Shown one piece after another: positions 7,407 to 9,129 of a stretch of 9,129 nucleotides of DNA. The first letter of the stretch is position 1. Each line of letters opens with the position of its first letter. The notes under the pieces are model-generated. The model made no database searches and was not told the origin of the DNA. It was given only the letters and a program-made list of their open reading frames with translations. Location of the stretch: contig JAICIG010000324.1 in NCBI GenBank assembly GCA_025924495.1, positions 1 through 9,129 of the forward strand, read 5' to 3'. Position numbers and translations under genes: made by a program. Source of the DNA: Pirellulales bacterium (GTDB lineage: Bacteria; Planctomycetota; Planctomycetia; Pirellulales; JAICIG01).

Positions 7407-7411
7407 CTCCT
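7407..7411 (-). promoter_or_regulatory. Ribosome binding site AGGAG that sets the coiled-coil protein start
   Basis: AGGAG on the minus strand lies 6 nt before the ATG at 7400. A second ATG follows directly at 7397. The site argues against the longer frame that would read through the palindromic repeats upstream. Confidence 0.65.
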
Positions 7412-7455
7412 GCCGAGGCGCCATCCGACCTTGAACCACGCAGATTATGTTTCGA

Positions 7456-7543
7456 CGTAGGTTATGCTTCAGCATAACGATGAACTGCTTTCGCGATGTC
7501 GTCTTCGCGCCATTCTTCAAGTTATGCTGAAGCATAACCTACG
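7456..7543. repeat. Inverted pair of 23-bp palindromic repeats (REP/BIME-like)
   Basis: Two exact 23-bp copies in opposite orientation lie at 7456-7478 and 7521-7543, separated by 42 bp. Each holds an internal palindrome, GTTATGCT-TC-AGCATAAC at 7461-7478 and GTTATGCT-GA-AGCATAAC at 7521-7538, plus a 5-bp asymmetric tail (CGTAG or CTACG) on the outer side. Identity stops sharply at both ends of the copies. In RNA each copy could fold alone (7-bp stem, tetraloop) or both could pair into a 23-bp stem. The pair fills the 170-bp gap between the DUF4175-like and coiled-coil genes and lies upstream of the latter. The layout matches REP sequences paired as BIMEs, or a small fold-back element. It could stabilise mRNA ends, attenuate transcription within the operon, or bind a dimeric protein. 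No duplicated target site is visible at its edges. Confidence 0.8.
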
Positions 7544-7570
7544 AGCTATGCGCTGCCGCGCGAGCGACGA

Positions 7571-9129
7571 TCAATCATCGAATAGGTCATTCGTGCGTTT
7601 CTTTTTCTCCTGTTCGGTCGATTGCAGCACGTCATTCTGCAGCTTGACGATTTCTTTGAGTTGATTGAGAACGTCGATAAAGTTTTCCCACTGCGACATC
7701 TGCTCGAGCAGCTTTTGCATCGTATCGACGACCTCGCCGTGCAACTGTCGAGCCTCGACCAACTGCTCGGCGGCAGGCGGGCTTGCGCTCGCGGCCGATT
7801 CTAGCGCCGCGCGGAGCTTGGCCATCGGCTCGGCATGCAGTCGCCGCACGCCGTCGATCACCTTCGTTTTCAATAACTGTCGCGCCTGTTCGCTTCCCAG
7901 ATCGTTCAACGTCATTTCTTCGAGCGTGGCTTCCAACCGGTTGGCCACCTGCCAAGCCTGTCGGGCGACGAGCTGATGTTTTCGGGCAACCGCCGCCAGT
8001 TGGCCCGCGTCGGGCGAACCCGCTAGAGCTTCAGTCTGTGCTTTGGCGGTCTCTAGCGCGGCGGCGAATTTGGCGCGCTCGGCCCGCTGCCGCATGAGGA
8101 TCTCGTAAAACAGTTCCTCGGCCGTGACGAGTTGAAATGCGAGCCAGCGCGAGGCGCCGCTTTGGGGGCCTTGGGCGCACTGGTCCTCGGCTGTGGCGCG
8201 CAGCTTGATCAGAGTACCGGCGGGCAAGCCGTATTCGGCGAGCGCCGCGACCGGCTGAGCTTCAAAATCGGTCAGGCCGACCCCTTTCTCGCTCGGCGGC
8301 AATTCCAGCGGCGATTTGCGAGTGCTGCTCTCGGGCTTGCTCTCGCGCGGGATCGTCTGCTCCATTTCCAGGGCGGCGCTCGCCAGGCCAAAATCGTCTT
8401 GAGCGCGCAGGTGAAGCGGAATCCTCGCTTGTGGCGTCACGCGTTTGCCCACGCCGGAAGAACGCAGCGTTAATCGAGGCGGTCGATCGACGAGCAGGCC
8501 GATCGAAATGAAATAAGGTTGCGACTCCAAGCCGGCTTGCTGGCCGACGAGACGAATCTCGAAGGTTTGCGATTGATCCATCTTCCACCGCGTGGAGTAA
8601 TGCGTCTCATCCACTTGGGCAAGCGTCGGGGCCGGGCCCGACTGAGTTGCCAGTGAGGCGGAAGCCAGCGGCGCGCTGGCAGTCAGTTGCAGTTCCAACT
8701 CGGTGTCTTTCAAGAACAAGAGCGGCGTGTCGGCGCCGGTGTGAGCAAACGTCTCGCTCTGCTCGCTGTTTGGGCGACGGGCGACAATCAACAATTGGCT
8801 GATCTTCGGCCGATCGATCGGTTCGACGCGGAGGGGGCCGAGCCAATCGTCGCCCCCGGCGATCGTGAACGACATGGGTTCAACGACCGGCGGCAGTTCG
8901 TAGCGGAAGCGGCCGTCCTGGAATGACGTAAAATTGCCTTGGCGGACGGCGCCGCCGGCAGGCCGATATCGGATGCCGACCTTCTCGGGAATTTCCGGCT
9001 TCGGCTTGTCCGCCGTCGAGATCAACAGCGGCTCGCCGCGACCGCCAAGGGTCCAGGCCATGGCCTCGCCCGTAAATTGCGGCTGCGCATCGACAAGCAC
9101 CGCGGGCGACTCGCCGCGCGGAACCAGCA
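7571..9129 (-). CDS. DUF4175-like large envelope protein, C-terminal part (5' end outside window)
   Basis: The frame is open to the right edge, so 518 C-terminal residues are visible and the true start lies beyond 9129; GTG at 9100 is an internal valine. The first half of the visible part is beta-rich. It includes DRPPRLTL (about 214-221) and LRAQDDFGLASAALEME (about 240-256), a pattern typical of DUF4175-like proteins, in which a domain with the A.DD.G signature precedes long helices. From about residue 335 to 505 the protein is strongly helical with heptad-like Leu spacing, and it ends in the acidic tail KKKRTNDLFDD. Such proteins usually carry N-terminal transmembrane helices, which would be outside this window. 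It is followed by the coiled-coil gene after 170 bp containing the palindromic repeat pair. Family assignment is from remembered motif patterns and is moderately sure; function is unknown, probably envelope-associated. Confidence 0.75.
   Translation of the reverse strand, partial: LVPRGESPAVLVDAQPQFTGEAMAWTLGGRGEPLLISTADKPKPEIPEKVGIRYRPAGGAVRQGNFTSFQDGRFRYELPPVVEPMSFTIAGGDDWLGPLRVEPIDRPKISQLLIVARRPNSEQSETFAHTGADTPLLFLKDTELELQLTASAPLASASLATQSGPAPTLAQVDETHYSTRWKMDQSQTFEIRLVGQQAGLESQPYFISIGLLVDRPPRLTLRSSGVGKRVTPQARIPLHLRAQDDFGLASAALEMEQTIPRESKPESSTRKSPLELPPSEKGVGLTDFEAQPVAALAEYGLPAGTLIKLRATAEDQCAQGPQSGASRWLAFQLVTAEELFYEILMRQRAERAKFAAALETAKAQTEALAGSPDAGQLAAVARKHQLVARQAWQVANRLEATLEEMTLNDLGSEQARQLLKTKVIDGVRRLHAEPMAKLRAALESAASASPPAAEQLVEARQLHGEVVDTMQKLLEQMSQWENFIDVLNQLKEIVKLQNDVLQSTEQEKKKRTNDLFDD

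Noticed and set aside
7401..7535. N-terminal extension of the coiled-coil protein by 45 residues
   Set aside because: The extension would translate both palindromic repeats (giving MLQHNL and MLKHNL) and would bury the signal peptide; the ATG at 7400 has a good AGGAG at the right distance.
7456..7543. CRISPR array or insertion-sequence ends
   Set aside because: There are only two copies, in inverted rather than direct orientation, with a 42-bp interval holding no coding sequence and no target-site duplication at the edges.

Overview
The window looks like a piece of a planctomycete chromosome (Pirellulales-like), moderately GC-rich. No taxonomic marker gene is present. The assignment rests on gene style: a two-CxC zinc-ribbon membrane protein, a Hanks-type kinase with the helical N-terminal module common in planctomycetes, and a run of secreted coiled-coil, DUF4175-like and NPCBM proteins of a kind I know mainly from that phylum.

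Layout. Positions 61-600 (+) encode a small membrane protein with an N-terminal Cys4 zinc ribbon. It converges on a phytanoyl-CoA-dioxygenase-family Fe(II)/2-oxoglutarate oxygenase (650-1438, -), with 49 bp between them. A divergent intergenic region of about 310 bp separates the oxygenase from a soluble Ser/Thr kinase (about 1751-2749, +). After a 179-bp convergent gap, the rest of the window is one minus-strand gene series, read from right to left: a partial DUF4175-like protein that runs off the right edge (7571-9129), a 647-aa secreted coiled-coil protein (5457-7400), a 194-aa secreted protein (4851-5435) and a secreted protein with a C-terminal NPCBM domain (2929-4836). The last three genes are separated by only 21 and 14 nt, each with a Shine-Dalgarno sequence, so they form an operon. 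The DUF4175-like gene probably belongs to it but is separated by a 170-bp gap.

That gap holds the clearest non-coding structure in the window: two exact 23-bp copies in inverted orientation, each containing the self-palindrome GTTATGCT-NN-AGCATAAC, 42 bp apart. It resembles a REP/BIME-type pair or a small fold-back element.

Functional reading. The four minus-strand products carry signal peptides (except the truncated one, whose N-terminus is not visible), long coiled coils, beta-rich domains and a putative carbohydrate-binding domain. They plausibly form an extracytoplasmic assembly in the planctomycete envelope. The genes left of it (zinc-ribbon protein, oxygenase, kinase) look like independent single genes. 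No mobile element, CRISPR array, tRNA or rRNA was seen.
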